A DNA stretch of 52,985 nucleotides from Lachnospiraceae bacterium (GCA_910576335.1 CAJTIU010000031.1:1-52985), one strand, 5' to 3'. Positions 23,584 through 32,362 are shown, counted from the stretch's first letter. Translations and numbers: made by a program. Notes: generated by a model from the letters alone, not told the origin.

Positions 23584-24804
23584 TCACTCAGGATGCCTCC
23601 GACATATAAAAAGTAAAATTGCAATTTCCACAGCCAACAGAGCCAGCAGGACATACAGCATTACCGGCCATACGCAAGCGCCTCCCGCGAGCAGCAGCAT
23701 TACCACAGGAACCACATATTTCCGGGGATGATGCCACAGGTCGCTTTCAATCTTCCAGCCACGGATGGGATAAAACCATTCCAGGAGTACAGACAGCACC
23801 GCACTCTGCAGGGCAAAGAAAACAGCCCCGGCAATCGTTAAGGCAGTGACACCGCCGTTTTGTATCTGCCAGCTTAAGAGGAATAGCACATCCGCCGCCA
23901 TATTACAGGAAAAGATAAAAAGGCAGTATGGGATGCAAAAGCGCCGTCTCTGTCCGGGCAGGAAACGGACTGCCTGCTCCAGGTCACGGTCGCAGGACAG
24001 CAGGATACAGATGGGCGTATTCAGGGATAAAATTGCAAAGCCCACCGGGACAACAGACAGCCCGGCCATTTCTCTTAAGAAATACGGCATTACAATGGCT
24101 ACGCACCACATCACAGCAGTATTGACCAGATAATTCCTGTGGCAGCTCAAATACCGGAAAAAGTACCGCCATAAGGAACCTCTCTTCCGTTGCTTAATAG
24201 CATGGCTTTTCTCACTCTCCCCCTGATAAAAAGCGTATCCGTCTGACTTCCACAAAATCAGAATAGCAATAAAACTATTCGCAAGCAGCAGCAATCCAAA
24301 CCATGATCTGTTTCCTAAAAACAGAATGGCGGACACTATGGCAGTTGCCCAGATGCCGCCCGCATACCAATATTTTCTTTGACAGTAGGCTGCGGCGGCC
24401 ATAAGGACCGCATGAAGCATACTGATGACTATTCCTACCATCTCTATGGGCTTCCATGCAGAAACGGCCAGCAGAACCGCCAGAAGCAGCCCTGTCTTTG
24501 TAAGAACCGTATAGCATCCCAACGCCGCCATATAGGGGAAGACAAACTTTTGGGACTGATGCGGCAGCATCAGCATATGTTTCAGTTCCACAGCGTTATC
24601 TTTGGAAGAAAGGGCCTGCCACATTACGCCGGCTGTAAAGGCGCTTATCATCAAGATTCGTACAGATGCCGCAATCTGCACCTGAAAGCCTGCGATATAC
24701 AGCCCCCAAAATATGATCACATCAATCAAAAGCGTCCGTGAGAGCCGTTCATATTTTGCCCCAAACAGTTTTTTGGCAAAGGCTTTACCTGTCATTTTCA
24801 TCAT
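23584..24804 (-). CDS. Polytopic membrane protein, ABC permease partner
   Basis: This protein (406 residues) has roughly ten hydrophobic helices and few soluble stretches. Sequence identity to a named family is not obvious to me. It is encoded directly after an ABC ATPase, with a 20-bp overlap (start ATG 24804 in MMKMTGK), so a permease role is likely. The upstream extension of the open frame to 24882 lies inside the ATPase gene and is disregarded. Confidence 0.7.
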   Translation of the reverse strand: MMKMTGKAFAKKLFGAKYERLSRTLLIDVIIFWGLYIAGFQVQIAASVRILMISAFTAGVMWQALSSKDNAVELKHMLMLPHQSQKFVFPYMAALGCYTVLTKTGLLLAVLLAVSAWKPIEMVGIVISMLHAVLMAAAAYCQRKYWYAGGIWATAIVSAILFLGNRSWFGLLLLANSFIAILILWKSDGYAFYQGESEKSHAIKQRKRGSLWRYFFRYLSCHRNYLVNTAVMWCVAIVMPYFLREMAGLSVVPVGFAILSLNTPICILLSCDRDLEQAVRFLPGQRRRFCIPYCLFIFSCNMAADVLFLLSWQIQNGGVTALTIAGAVFFALQSAVLSVLLEWFYPIRGWKIESDLWHHPRKYVVPVVMLLLAGGACVWPVMLYVLLALLAVEIAILLFICRRHPE

Positions 24805-25492
24805 GCAGTGCCTCCCGGATATCTGCGGCATTGATCTGCCCGCCTTCAAAAGTCTGCCGGATCTTACCATCTTCCAGGACAAAAACCCGGTCAGAGGTCA
24901 GCGTAATGCTCTCCAGGATATGGGAAGAAAACAGCACAGTCCCATACTCTTTATAGCCCAAAATCTGCTGGTACAAATATTCCGTGCTCTGGAAATCCAG
25001 ACCGTTGACCGGCTCATCCAGGAGGAGCAGTCTGGGTTTCAGGGCAAAAGCCGTAATCAGAAATGCTTTTTTCCGGTTCCCGGTTGACAGTTCCCGTAAC
25101 AGGGTATCTGTATATTCTTCAAAGTGAAAGCCCTGTATCAGCTCCGACACATCCGGAACCTCTTTCCCATAGGCGGCACATACATAGGCCAGGTATTCCC
25201 GGAAAGTATAATACGAAAAAGAATTGTCCTCGGCAAACACCGTATAGCGGCAAAGCTTAAAATCCTGCTTCCGGAAATCCACGGGAGCGCCGCCAAAGCA
25301 GATACCGTCTGAACAGAACGTAGGGAGCAGGCCGGAAATCACTTTCAGAAATGTGGTTTTCCCGGCCCCGTTCAGCCCGATCAGGCCTGCCACTTCATGC
25401 TCCGCCAGCGAAAAAGAAAACCCCGAAAGTATCCTTTTCTCTTCACTGTACCACGCACTTAAATTTTGAACCGTCAGGATCGTTTCTCCCAT
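24785..25492 (-). CDS. ABC transporter ATP-binding protein
   Basis: The ATPase (235 residues) has Walker A GLNGAGKTT, a Q-loop region, Walker B RLLLLDEPVNGLD and the H-loop SSHILES. The signature is degenerate (RELSTGNRKKAFL instead of LSGGQ), as seen in some lantibiotic-immunity-type and ABC-2 ATPases. ATG 25492 is taken because GGGGGGAGGTAAG precedes it; the longer open frame begins inside the small upstream gene. Its partner is the membrane protein that follows. Confidence 0.88.
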   Translation of the reverse strand: MGETILTVQNLSAWYSEEKRILSGFSFSLAEHEVAGLIGLNGAGKTTFLKVISGLLPTFCSDGICFGGAPVDFRKQDFKLCRYTVFAEDNSFSYYTFREYLAYVCAAYGKEVPDVSELIQGFHFEEYTDTLLRELSTGNRKKAFLITAFALKPRLLLLDEPVNGLDFQSTEYLYQQILGYKEYGTVLFSSHILESITLTSDRVFVLEDGKIRQTFEGGQINAADIREALHDENDR

Positions 25493-25493
25493 C

Positions 25494-25670
25494 TTACCTC
25501 CCCCCTTTGCCGTCCTTCTCTTTTTTCCATGTCGCATAGGCGGAGTACAGAAATACACCTGCCAATAACAGATAAAGCCCCATCATTGGGAAGTTACCGG
25601 ATACTCCACATACAATGGCTGCAACCAGCCAGATCAGTCCCAGACTTCCCCGAATATAAATATGACGCAT
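25494..25670 (-). CDS. Small two-helix membrane protein heading the transporter operon
   Basis: This 58-residue protein begins MRHIYIRGSLGLIWLVAAIV and consists of two hydrophobic helices with a charged tail KKEKDGKGGR. ATG 25670 follows GAAGGAGGTAAAAAACA. Its stop is 1 bp before the ATPase start, and its 3' end supplies the ATPase ribosome binding site, so coupling is strong. It is probably an accessory subunit of the transporter. I recognise no named family. Confidence 0.75.
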   Translation of the reverse strand: MRHIYIRGSLGLIWLVAAIVCGVSGNFPMMGLYLLLAGVFLYSAYATWKKEKDGKGGR

Positions 25671-25705
25671 TGTTTTTTACCTCCTTCATCGTCTCTTTGT
25701 GTTCT

Positions 25706-26248
25706 CTATGTATCCTGCCGCTGTCTCCATATATATGCTTCTTTCAGCAGGCATTCTATGCATTCCTGCTTGCCCTCTGTATAGCTTTTTCGGTCATCTG
25801 GAAATTGTAACGCCAGTTTTTTCTTACAGGCATCGTATATCATTGCTTTATCAGGATGGCAATTCAGATAATCCCGAAAATTGATATAGTTTTTCCATTC
25901 TGTCCCATTCCATTTGACTGCATGGATATGATGTGTGCGCGTATCTTTTTCAAAATTGCCCATTACAAACAGCATTTGCCCGGCAACATCTTCCCCGCGA
26001 AAAATAAAACCGTGTTCTTCCAACAGTTGCATATAAGGTGAAATATCATTCAGATCACGGAGGCCAATCACAATGTCAATAATTGGTTTTGCATAAATGG
26101 AATGAATCGCAGTGCTTCCCACATGCTGGATGTCAACAGCGGCATTTCCGAAAAGCTGCTTCAATTCCAAAATTACATTTTCAGCATTTTTATCCCATTC
26201 CTCCTGATGGGATATAAGCTTTACGCTTCCTCTTTTTAATCCTATCAT
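25706..26248 (-). CDS. GrpB family protein (UPF0157)
   Basis: This 180-residue protein shows the GrpB signature: QHVGSTAIHSIYAKPIIDIVIGL, followed by GFIFRGEDVAGQMLFV and the conserved RTHHIHAVKWNGTEW block and RDYLNCHP. GrpB proteins belong to the nucleotidyltransferase fold superfamily, and their substrate is unknown. ATG 26248 follows GGGGAGAAAA. It starts a run of small single-function genes with no clear operon partner. Confidence 0.9.
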   Translation of the reverse strand: MIGLKRGSVKLISHQEEWDKNAENVILELKQLFGNAAVDIQHVGSTAIHSIYAKPIIDIVIGLRDLNDISPYMQLLEEHGFIFRGEDVAGQMLFVMGNFEKDTRTHHIHAVKWNGTEWKNYINFRDYLNCHPDKAMIYDACKKKLALQFPDDRKSYTEGKQECIECLLKEAYIWRQRQDT

Positions 26249-26299
26249 TTTTCTCCCCAGGCAGCTTGCAGCTCTGCCGTATCCCTTGTACCAGTATGG

Positions 26300-26791
26300 C
26301 TATTCCGACAGGGCGATCCTGTAAATATCCGCCTGTTCTCCATCAATTTCAAAGCTGCGCTCATAGACGCCTCCATTCCGGATGATTGTTTTAACCGAAG
26401 GTTCATTCTTCCTCTCCACAGAAAGATACAGTTCGTTCATCCCAGTCTTTTGGGCAACTTCCAATAGCTGCCACAGCATTTCCGTAGCAAAGCCTTTTCT
26501 TCTTTCTGACGGACGGACGCTGTAACCGCAATGGCCGAGAGCCTTCAGGAAGTCGTTCAGCGTATGTCTGAAATCAATAATTCCCACAATTCTATCATCA
26601 TCGACAGCAAAGAATGCATCCGTTATAACCCAATTCAGATTAACGGTCTCTTCTTTCGTGTTTGCGTCTGTGGTTCTGCACCATTCCGCATAATCATCCA
26701 TTTTGTCAAATAATTCACTTCCGTTTATGACGAATACCCCATATTCAAAAAATTCCTGTCTGAACTCTATGGCCTGTTCTAAATCGTTCAT
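26300..26791 (-). CDS. GNAT-family N-acetyltransferase
   Basis: The protein has about 163 residues. The acetyl-CoA-binding pattern YSVRPSERRKGFATEMLWQLLEVA (motif A, RRKGFA) is clear, followed by LYLSVERKNEPSVKTIIRNGG (motif B). Upstream VDDDRIVGIIDFRHTLN matches the preceding beta strands. The start is ambiguous: ATG 26791 (MNDLEQ) is preferred to a TTG 21 bp upstream whose ribosome site is too close. The substrate is unknown. Confidence 0.85.
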   Translation of the reverse strand: MNDLEQAIEFRQEFFEYGVFVINGSELFDKMDDYAEWCRTTDANTKEETVNLNWVITDAFFAVDDDRIVGIIDFRHTLNDFLKALGHCGYSVRPSERRKGFATEMLWQLLEVAQKTGMNELYLSVERKNEPSVKTIIRNGGVYERSFEIDGEQADIYRIALSE

Positions 26792-26945
26792 TGAACAGAA
26801 AGTATTCCACAAACCTTACAGACAAGCAAAGCATGAAGATAATCATGCATAATTATTCGGTTTGCATTTTATGTTTCTTTCCATATATAGCCCTTCTATC
26901 AGCACCATTTTCTTTTTCATATGCGGCTTCTCGACAAATGAGAAG

Positions 26946-27695
26946 TTACCAAGTGAATAATGTTTTGTCTGATTTTTTATACAATAAAGTACCAACAAAA
27001 ATTATAGTCGCTAACACAACAATGTTATATTGTATTGGCGCTAAATAACAGATATTAAAAGCTGCGTGCATAATGGCAATCAGCAATATATTTCTGCATT
27101 GATAATAGGTTATTCCCAAAACAACGGAAACAAGTAATGTCCATATACAAAGACAAACAATTTGTTCCATGCCCAATGAATTTCTGATGATCCACATTGG
27201 CATATGCCACACTGCCCAAACGGCGCCAACAAAAAGAACACTTTTAATTTTCTTAAAAGGAAGTCGTTCCAGCAAAAATCCTCTCCATGCTATTTCTTCA
27301 ACAAACGCTGTTATCAGCAGGTATATACAGCTTGTTAACAGGGATATTACTGTCGAATATGTATTTTTAAATACGTCGGTTTTCACTATGAACGAATAGC
27401 AACAAGAACCAAATATACCTACAGCCATACATGTAACCCCTGTTAAAATATATTTGATTGTTATTTTCCCTGAAAACATTTGCGTAAAGTACACATTGAT
27501 GTTCTGCTCATAAATCAGCAGAAAAATAGCAGCTATAGCAGGAATACACACATGTAAGTATTTTAAGTACAATAATCCATTGGGAATGATAATTCCGTTC
27601 TGTTCCAGCAATGTAGGTACATAGCATATAAACGATAAAACATATACGACAGAAACCCATAACGTGAGTTTCAACTTATTTATGTATCTTGCCAT
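26946..27695 (-). CDS. CPBP-family intramembrane metalloprotease (CAAX/Abi type)
   Basis: The protein has 249 residues and about seven or eight membrane helices. The three Abi motifs are visible: EEIAWRGFLLERL, FVGAVWAVWHMPMW, and MHAAFN. The family includes bacteriocin-immunity and regulatory intramembrane proteases. ATG 27695 follows AAGGAGAGATAGTG; an upstream extension has no ribosome site. A role in peptide immunity would fit the island, but this is inference. Confidence 0.9.
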   Translation of the reverse strand: MARYINKLKLTLWVSVVYVLSFICYVPTLLEQNGIIIPNGLLYLKYLHVCIPAIAAIFLLIYEQNINVYFTQMFSGKITIKYILTGVTCMAVGIFGSCCYSFIVKTDVFKNTYSTVISLLTSCIYLLITAFVEEIAWRGFLLERLPFKKIKSVLFVGAVWAVWHMPMWIIRNSLGMEQIVCLCIWTLLVSVVLGITYYQCRNILLIAIMHAAFNICYLAPIQYNIVVLATIIFVGTLLYKKSDKTLFTW

Positions 27696-27775
27696 CACTA
27701 TCTCTCCTTGCAATGCGAAAATCTTGCAGAAATTCCAGTTTCTCGTTCTCGGCAAATTCCTGATAAATCGGAATT

Positions 27776-28300
27776 TTACCATTTTAATTTTTCCCATTCT
27801 TCACGCTTTATGGCATATGCATATGATATCCCATTCTTTTCATCAGGATATTCTTTCACTTTCCTCATACCGATTGCAATGGCAGTAGAACATGAACCAA
27901 TATTTGTATATTTCATATAAGAATATAGGCAATCGTATTCTGTATTCATAAATGCCCAATCTCTAACCGCGCTTGCGGCCTCACTTCCAAAACCTTTCCT
28001 CCAATGATTCTTTTGAATGTGATACCCTATTTCAGGCAGGGATTCTCCATCAATATTCTGTATTGTCAGCCCGCAGTCGCCGATAAATTCATCCGTTTCT
28101 CTTAAAACAACAGCCCACAGACCGAATCCATATTCCTCGTAGTTCTGGAGATTCCATTCAATCCAATCCTTTGTACGGTTCTCATCAAAAGGTTTGGGAT
28201 AGTGTCGCATGGTTTCCGGGTCTGAAAAGATTTCAAATAATGCTGGAAAATCCTCATGAGTAAATTCTCTTAACATTAGATTTTCCGTTTTAATGACCAT
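27776..28300 (-). CDS. GNAT-family N-acetyltransferase (RimJ/RimL type)
   Basis: This 174-residue protein follows the RimJ/RimL pattern: LMLREFTHEDFPALFEIFSDPETMRHYP near the N terminus, then FIGDCGLTIQNIDG. The acetyl-CoA loop is NHWRKGFGSEAASAV, followed by NIGSCSTAIAIGMRKV. These enzymes acetylate N-terminal or small-molecule amines. ATG 28300 follows GAGGAGAAACAACA. Confidence 0.9.
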   Translation of the reverse strand: MVIKTENLMLREFTHEDFPALFEIFSDPETMRHYPKPFDENRTKDWIEWNLQNYEEYGFGLWAVVLRETDEFIGDCGLTIQNIDGESLPEIGYHIQKNHWRKGFGSEAASAVRDWAFMNTEYDCLYSYMKYTNIGSCSTAIAIGMRKVKEYPDEKNGISYAYAIKREEWEKLKW

Positions 28301-28323
28301 TGTTGTTTCTCCTCGATTTTTCT

Positions 28324-29376
28324 TTATATTTCTTCAGAAATTTCTCTGCTGCAACTCTCAATAAATTCTGTCATGCTCTCAAAATGCCTTGGGCAAATTC
28401 CCACTTTTTCATATTCTGCAAGATACTTATTCAGAGCCTGATCGAAGACATCCACATTCCCCTCCAGATTTTGGGGGCTAAATTTATCCATAATTTCAAA
28501 GCCATCCACTGCGATACATTCTGCAATCTCATAGAACATCCACTGTAAAGACAATAAATTCATAAAGGAAGAATACACATCGTCTCTGCCTGCCGCCTCG
28601 GTCATCTTGTTTTTCCAGTTAGAATACATTTCCTCATATGTTCCACGCAGGTTTTCTGCAGAAGGGAGTTCCTTTTTCTTCGGAACCTGTAGATACCCAT
28701 CTGCCAAAACGAAGACTTCCATCAGCTCTGCCCGTATCTTTTCCACTGTTTCTGCCTGAATGACGGCAAGAATCCTGGTTTCAAGGTCAAAAGGAAGTCC
28801 AAGCTGTTTCAGCTCATCCAAAGCACTTTTCGTTCCTTTTCTGAAATACCGACCATTATGCAGCATGACAGCATTTTCTATAAATTCAATAGCCACTCCT
28901 GCACAGCTTCTGGCTTTCGATAAAGATTGGGCAAGATATACCTCTGCAAGCATCTTTTTTGCATTGCTATACGCCTGGTCTGCCTTCTCATACCGCCTAT
29001 CCGATGCAAGCAGCTCTGCCGCCTTTCTTCTGATCTCATCCAGCCTTTTCAATGCACTTTTATCCTTGCAATAGACAATCACCGAGTCGAACAGTTTGGA
29101 TAAATGTGCATGGTCACACTGCGCATCATTTTCAAGCATATCCCAGTTGGTACAATAAAGGTCATATCCGATATCGGCATCATCTATAATAAATCCGTCA
29201 GCCAGAACCTGTCCCTTTTCGTCATTGATCAGGATCATCAAATCAAGATCGGATTTTTCGTACTCATCTCTGGTAATGACCGAGCCATACACACCGATCA
29301 GTGCCAGGGAATCAGGGCACAGAGCTTCTGCCTTTTTTATGATAGCGTCTATCATTTTTTCATTCATGTCATTCAT
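28324..29376 (-). CDS. Nucleotidyltransferase domain protein
   Basis: In this 350-residue protein the N-terminal polymerase-beta-like nucleotidyltransferase motif is GVYGSVITRDEYEKSDLDLMIL (GS...DxD), with a further Asp in DADIGYDLY. The C-terminal 200 residues are helical, as in kanamycin-type or HEPN-associated nucleotidyltransferases. Members often modify aminoglycosides or other small molecules, but this protein is not close enough to name a substrate. The start is ATG 29376 after GGAGGGATATGGA. Confidence 0.8.
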   Translation of the reverse strand: MNDMNEKMIDAIIKKAEALCPDSLALIGVYGSVITRDEYEKSDLDLMILINDEKGQVLADGFIIDDADIGYDLYCTNWDMLENDAQCDHAHLSKLFDSVIVYCKDKSALKRLDEIRRKAAELLASDRRYEKADQAYSNAKKMLAEVYLAQSLSKARSCAGVAIEFIENAVMLHNGRYFRKGTKSALDELKQLGLPFDLETRILAVIQAETVEKIRAELMEVFVLADGYLQVPKKKELPSAENLRGTYEEMYSNWKNKMTEAAGRDDVYSSFMNLLSLQWMFYEIAECIAVDGFEIMDKFSPQNLEGNVDVFDQALNKYLAEYEKVGICPRHFESMTEFIESCSREISEEI

Positions 29377-29452
29377 TCCATATCCCTCCGATGCAAATCC
29401 CGATTCTAATTTTTCACTTTTTCTGTTTTATTTTATAACTCTGATGTATCTC

Positions 29453-29800
29453 TTACGTAAATTTCTTTTCTATTTTCAAATCAGTTTTATAAAATGCCCA
29501 AAACAGGAACCCCAGTCCTAAAAAAACTCCAACACATAAAATCTCATGAATTAAAATATGAAATAAATACATCGCTACGCTTAATACAATCTCGGTTAGC
29601 CCCAAAGCTTTTCCGAAAGATATAAAAATATCGGGCGCAATACTTTGTGCATACTCCCAATGTTCCCTTGTTTTTCGTGAAGTTGGTGTGTTATATCCAT
29701 TATTTGGATCCATGTCGGATGCAGGATGTTTCTTAAAGGTATATCCCACTGAAACCATTACAAATGGCATAATTAAATTTAGCACCAGTAAATAATACAC
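29453..29800 (-). CDS. SdpI-family membrane protein
   Basis: This 115-residue protein has an N-terminal hydrophobic helix, a short conserved loop NNGYNTPTSRKTREHWEYA typical of the SdpI family (GYRT..S..N...W..A), then two more helices. SdpI proteins give immunity to the SdpC killing peptide in Bacillus or act in signalling. The start is GTG 29800, 8 bp after GGAGG; no in-frame ATG is available. Confidence 0.75.
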   Translation of the reverse strand: MYYLLVLNLIMPFVMVSVGYTFKKHPASDMDPNNGYNTPTSRKTREHWEYAQSIAPDIFISFGKALGLTEIVLSVAMYLFHILIHEILCVGVFLGLGFLFWAFYKTDLKIEKKFT

Positions 29801-29891
29801 TTTTCATACCTCCACAAGCATTTCTTATGTTGACTTCTTTTTTTCAAATCACCGATTGTCTTATTCGCTTTCAAAGCCTCCACTCCTCGTT

Positions 29892-30377
29892 CTATTCATC
29901 AACCTCAATCATCCGTTTATATACACCCGAAGATTTTTCGTCAACCAGAATTGCGTCCACACATTTTTTATAAAAGCTGACGGCGGATTTTGTGGGCCAT
30001 CCAATAATGGCATACGCATAGCCAAGCTCCCGCATGGATTCCAGCGCCTTTAACAGTAAGGCTTTCCCCACACCCTTTTTTCTTTCACTTTCCAGCACAG
30101 CCATAGGGCCGAAAAAATTTCTGGCTGTCGCTTCATAACATGCGAAACCGATAAGTTCCCTTTCTCTGGTCGCAATATAACAGGTAATGGGATTATTAGA
30201 AAAAGCGGCCCGCACTTCATCTGAATAATCATCTTTTGCACATGTCCTGGCGAAAGCGATGATTTTGCTCCTGTCAGGCGCTAATGCCTTTTTGATTCTG
30301 ATACCACTCTTGGATAAATTTTCTTCTATGTCGTGTGAATAGGGAATATTATATAGTTTAACCAGCATATCTGCCAT
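29892..30377 (-). CDS. GNAT-family N-acetyltransferase
   Basis: This 161-residue protein has the acetyl-CoA motif in FFGPMAVLESERKKGVGKALLLKALESM, followed by YAYAIIGWPTKSAVSFYKKC. Upstream RERELIGFACYEATARNF gives the central strands. ATG 30377 follows GGGAGGTAATCAT. Substrate unknown; it is the third acetyltransferase in this stretch. Confidence 0.88.
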   Translation of the reverse strand: MADMLVKLYNIPYSHDIEENLSKSGIRIKKALAPDRSKIIAFARTCAKDDYSDEVRAAFSNNPITCYIATRERELIGFACYEATARNFFGPMAVLESERKKGVGKALLLKALESMRELGYAYAIIGWPTKSAVSFYKKCVDAILVDEKSSGVYKRMIEVDE

Positions 30378-30433
30378 ATGATTACCTCCCTGGATACCGG
30401 TTGTAATTTGTGTCTCCCAGAAAACGGTGGCAA

Positions 30434-30640
30434 TCAGTCAACCTTATGAAAACACACTGTCTGTTCTTTCATAGATATTTTCCCAACCTGCCAGCCATAT
30501 TCTGTAAGCTCTTTCTTATATTTCAGAAAAGAGTGGTCAATCGGTATCCCTGCGATCTCCTGAATCTCCTCAAAGGTCAGCTGAAATGATTCCTTTCCGT
30601 TTTTCTGCACATATTCCCATAACGTGTTGTATTTACTCAT
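30434..30640 (-). CDS. Small hypothetical protein
   Basis: This 68-residue protein, MSKYNTLWEYVQKNGKESFQ..., has a pattern LTFEEIQEIAGIPIDHSFLKYKKELTEYGWQVGKI. It resembles small DUF proteins with a YxxLWxYL ... LTFxEIExIxG layout found in many bacteria. Function unknown. ATG 30640 follows GAGGAGAAAGGCA. Confidence 0.7.
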   Translation of the reverse strand: MSKYNTLWEYVQKNGKESFQLTFEEIQEIAGIPIDHSFLKYKKELTEYGWQVGKISMKEQTVCFHKVD

Positions 30641-30699
30641 TGCCTTTCTCCTCTCTAATGATTACAAAAATCCAAAACTTTCTGAATCTACGTCCCGCT

Positions 30700-30876
30700 T
30701 TACAAAACCTGAAAAAACACGGTTATGAACATAATGGTTCCTACCATAATGGCTGCTATGCCAAAGAAATAGCTTCTCTTGTTTCCATGTTTTCCGTCAA
30801 CAATCCAAAACAGGCCGCGCAGTATAAGAAGCAACCCTACAAAAATCGGAATAAATTTCTGAACAGCTTCTGTCAT
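30700..30876 (-). CDS. Small membrane protein
   Basis: This 58-residue protein has two hydrophobic helices: FIPIFVGLLLILRGLFWIV and a C-terminal one around FFGIAAIMVGTIMFITVFF, separated by DGKHGNKRS. ATG 30876 overlaps the TGA of the upstream frame (ATGA), and AAAGGGGAAAAGGA provides the ribosome site. No named family is recognised. Confidence 0.65.
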   Translation of the reverse strand: MTEAVQKFIPIFVGLLLILRGLFWIVDGKHGNKRSYFFGIAAIMVGTIMFITVFFQVL

Positions 30877-31067
30877 TCCTTTTCCCCTTTCTGCCCTCTC
30901 TTTTTCTTAAAAATATAAATGACAGTATTGATGATACATAACAGCACAAAAAGACCCGTAAAGTTAATCCAAATATCCCTGTACGCCGTTTTTGCCAAAG
31001 GTTCCCGCAGTCCGCTGAACCAGACATAGGCAAACGCCAACAGCAATTTCCTTTCCAGGGCTGCAAC
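30873..31067 (-). pseudogene. Fragment of a small membrane protein gene
   Basis: The frame reads about 64 codons ending IYIFKKKRGQKGEKE, with one hydrophobic helix (WINFTGLFVLLCIINTVIYIF) and an upstream hydrophobic start LLLAFAYVWFSG. A stop lies at 31068-31070, and no ATG or good ribosome site is found within, so the 5' part is probably lost. The end is coupled (ATGA) to the next small gene, which supports its having been coding. Confidence 0.4.
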
Positions 31068-31082
31068 CTAACGCATTGATCC

Positions 31083-31586
31083 CTATACCGAAACAGAAAG
31101 GTTCGTACCGGATTCCGGTTTCAATGCTTCTCCGGTTTTCGTATAGATTACAGGCTCTGTCTTAACAGCATCCGCTGTTTCTTCGATAGATACGCCATTG
31201 TCTGCACCAGTCTGAACCGAATCCGTCTTCTTGTCCAATGCGGCCTTTCCACTTTCACTAATGCTTACGGTATCTGTATCCTCATTCCGGCTTTCCGCTA
31301 TCCTCTTTTCCTGCTCCTCGCGCTCTTCTTTGCGCTTCCTGATGGCATTTTCCTGCTCCGTCTTCGCTTTTTCCCTCGCTTCCTTTACGTCCTCCTTCAT
31401 TCCTTTTTCTGCTTTCTTTTGATAGTCCTCTGCTTTCTCTGCAAAGTCCCCGACATACCCCATCGCCCGCTCCATAACGGCTGTATCACCTCTCCGCTCT
31501 GCGTCTTTATAAACACGGAAGGGGGTATTCAGTAACTTCATATTCGTACTTGCCCCTGCAAGGCCTTCCATTGTTTTCGTATGCAT
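31083..31586 (-). CDS. Hypothetical coiled-coil protein
   Basis: The protein has 167 residues, starting at ATG 31586 after AGGAGGGACAATT. The middle (about 45-100) is a highly charged helical stretch rich in Lys/Glu (KAEDYQKKAEKGMKEDVKEA, KRKEEREEQEKR). The C terminus is low in hydrophobics and contains a SISESGKAALDKK segment. No signal peptide or membrane segment is seen. The composition resembles the protein at 31802, and the two may form a pair. Function unknown. Confidence 0.7.
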   Translation of the reverse strand: MHTKTMEGLAGASTNMKLLNTPFRVYKDAERRGDTAVMERAMGYVGDFAEKAEDYQKKAEKGMKEDVKEAREKAKTEQENAIRKRKEEREEQEKRIAESRNEDTDTVSISESGKAALDKKTDSVQTGADNGVSIEETADAVKTEPVIYTKTGEALKPESGTNLSVSV

Positions 31587-31636
31587 AATTGTCCCTCCTA
31601 AATTTTTCCTGATATAATCCTTTCTAAGAAACCCAT

Positions 31637-31667
31637 ACAATAGAATCCACGCTTGGCGAGTCTTCTA
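31637..31667 (+). repeat. Boundary repeat, copy 1
   Basis: Contains AATAGAATCCACGCTTGGCG and ends GAGTCTTCTA, so short inverted ends (TAGAA/TTCTA) bound a conserved CCACGCTT centre. Related copies are at 44504-44524, 44533-44568 and 45550-45581. Confidence 0.75.
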
Positions 31668-31696
31668 CAATAAAATCTAAAAGAAGATTTTATTGT
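31667..31696. terminator. Perfect 12-bp hairpin next to boundary repeat
   Basis: ACAATAAAATCT (31667-31678) and AGATTTTATTGT (31685-31696) are perfectly complementary around a 6-nt loop. It is AT-rich and lacks a long T-run; it may be a bidirectional terminator. Confidence 0.5.
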
Positions 31697-31730
31697 AATG
31701 TATTACCATGAAAGATGCCGCCATTCCAAA

Positions 31731-31773
31731 AATACCGGAAAACAGTGCGCATTTGCCACCATCTTCCGGTATT
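31731..31773 (-). terminator. Terminator of the 31802 gene
   Basis: AATACCGGAA (31731-31740) and TTCCGGTATT (31764-31773) form a perfect 10-bp stem. On the minus strand it is followed by TTTTTGG. Confidence 0.7.
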
Positions 31774-31801
31774 GATACCACACTAAAAACTTAAGTCTCT
31801 T

Positions 31802-32362
31802 TTATTCTGATACAGAAGCATTCTGTCGCCTGTATGTATCATTGTCCTTCTGGCTTAACTCGTTTTCTACCTGTACCAGCTTTTTCTCCAGCTCCCGGAT
31901 TTTCTTTTCATCTTCGGAAGCAGACTGGATCTGCTGTTCCAGCTGCTGCTTTTTCTCTTTCAGCTTCTTGATCTCCCTGTCAACCTTATCCGTATTTGTG
32001 ACACATTTCTCCGCCGGCTTTCCCTGGCTGCCTCCGCCTACCTTCGGTGCTTTGCCATCTTCGCTTTTCTCGGAACGGTCATCCTGTTCCTTTGCATGGC
32101 CAGCTTTCGGGTCATCAAAAAAGATCTTCCGGTTTCCGTTCTCGTCCTGGCCTACCCGGTACAGTCCCGTAGGCTTTTGCCCCGATTTTTCACTGCTGAT
32201 GTACTCGTCCTTTGGTTCGGACAGCCTGCCGGAGTTTTTCTCCTCTGCAGCTTTCTCTGCCTCCTTTGCCTTTTCCGCCCTCTCGGCGGTCATTTTTTCC
32301 TTCACCCGCTCTGCGTAGTCGGCGCCGGAATGATCATAATTTCCATGAATCTGCATTGCCAT
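31802..32362 (-). CDS. Hypothetical coiled-coil protein
   Basis: The protein has 186 residues, with ATG 32362 nine bases after GGAGG. The N-terminal third is Ala/Glu/Lys-rich (MTAERAEKAKEAEKAAEE). A short folded-looking segment follows (GLYRVGQDENGNRKIFFDDPKAG), and the C-terminal 60 residues form a strong coiled coil (REIKKLKEKKQQLEQQIQSA, LEKKLVQVENELSQK). No export signal is present. It sits immediately downstream of the LytTR/GHKL pair on the same strand. Function unknown. Confidence 0.7.
   Translation of the reverse strand: MAMQIHGNYDHSGADYAERVKEKMTAERAEKAKEAEKAAEEKNSGRLSEPKDEYISSEKSGQKPTGLYRVGQDENGNRKIFFDDPKAGHAKEQDDRSEKSEDGKAPKVGGGSQGKPAEKCVTNTDKVDREIKKLKEKKQQLEQQIQSASEDEKKIRELEKKLVQVENELSQKDNDTYRRQNASVSE

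Noticed and set aside
30797-31066. 89-codon minus-strand frame starting MQPWKGNCC
   Set aside because: Different frame from the hydrophobic, coupled small-gene fragment; Cys/Arg-rich noise with no ribosome site.
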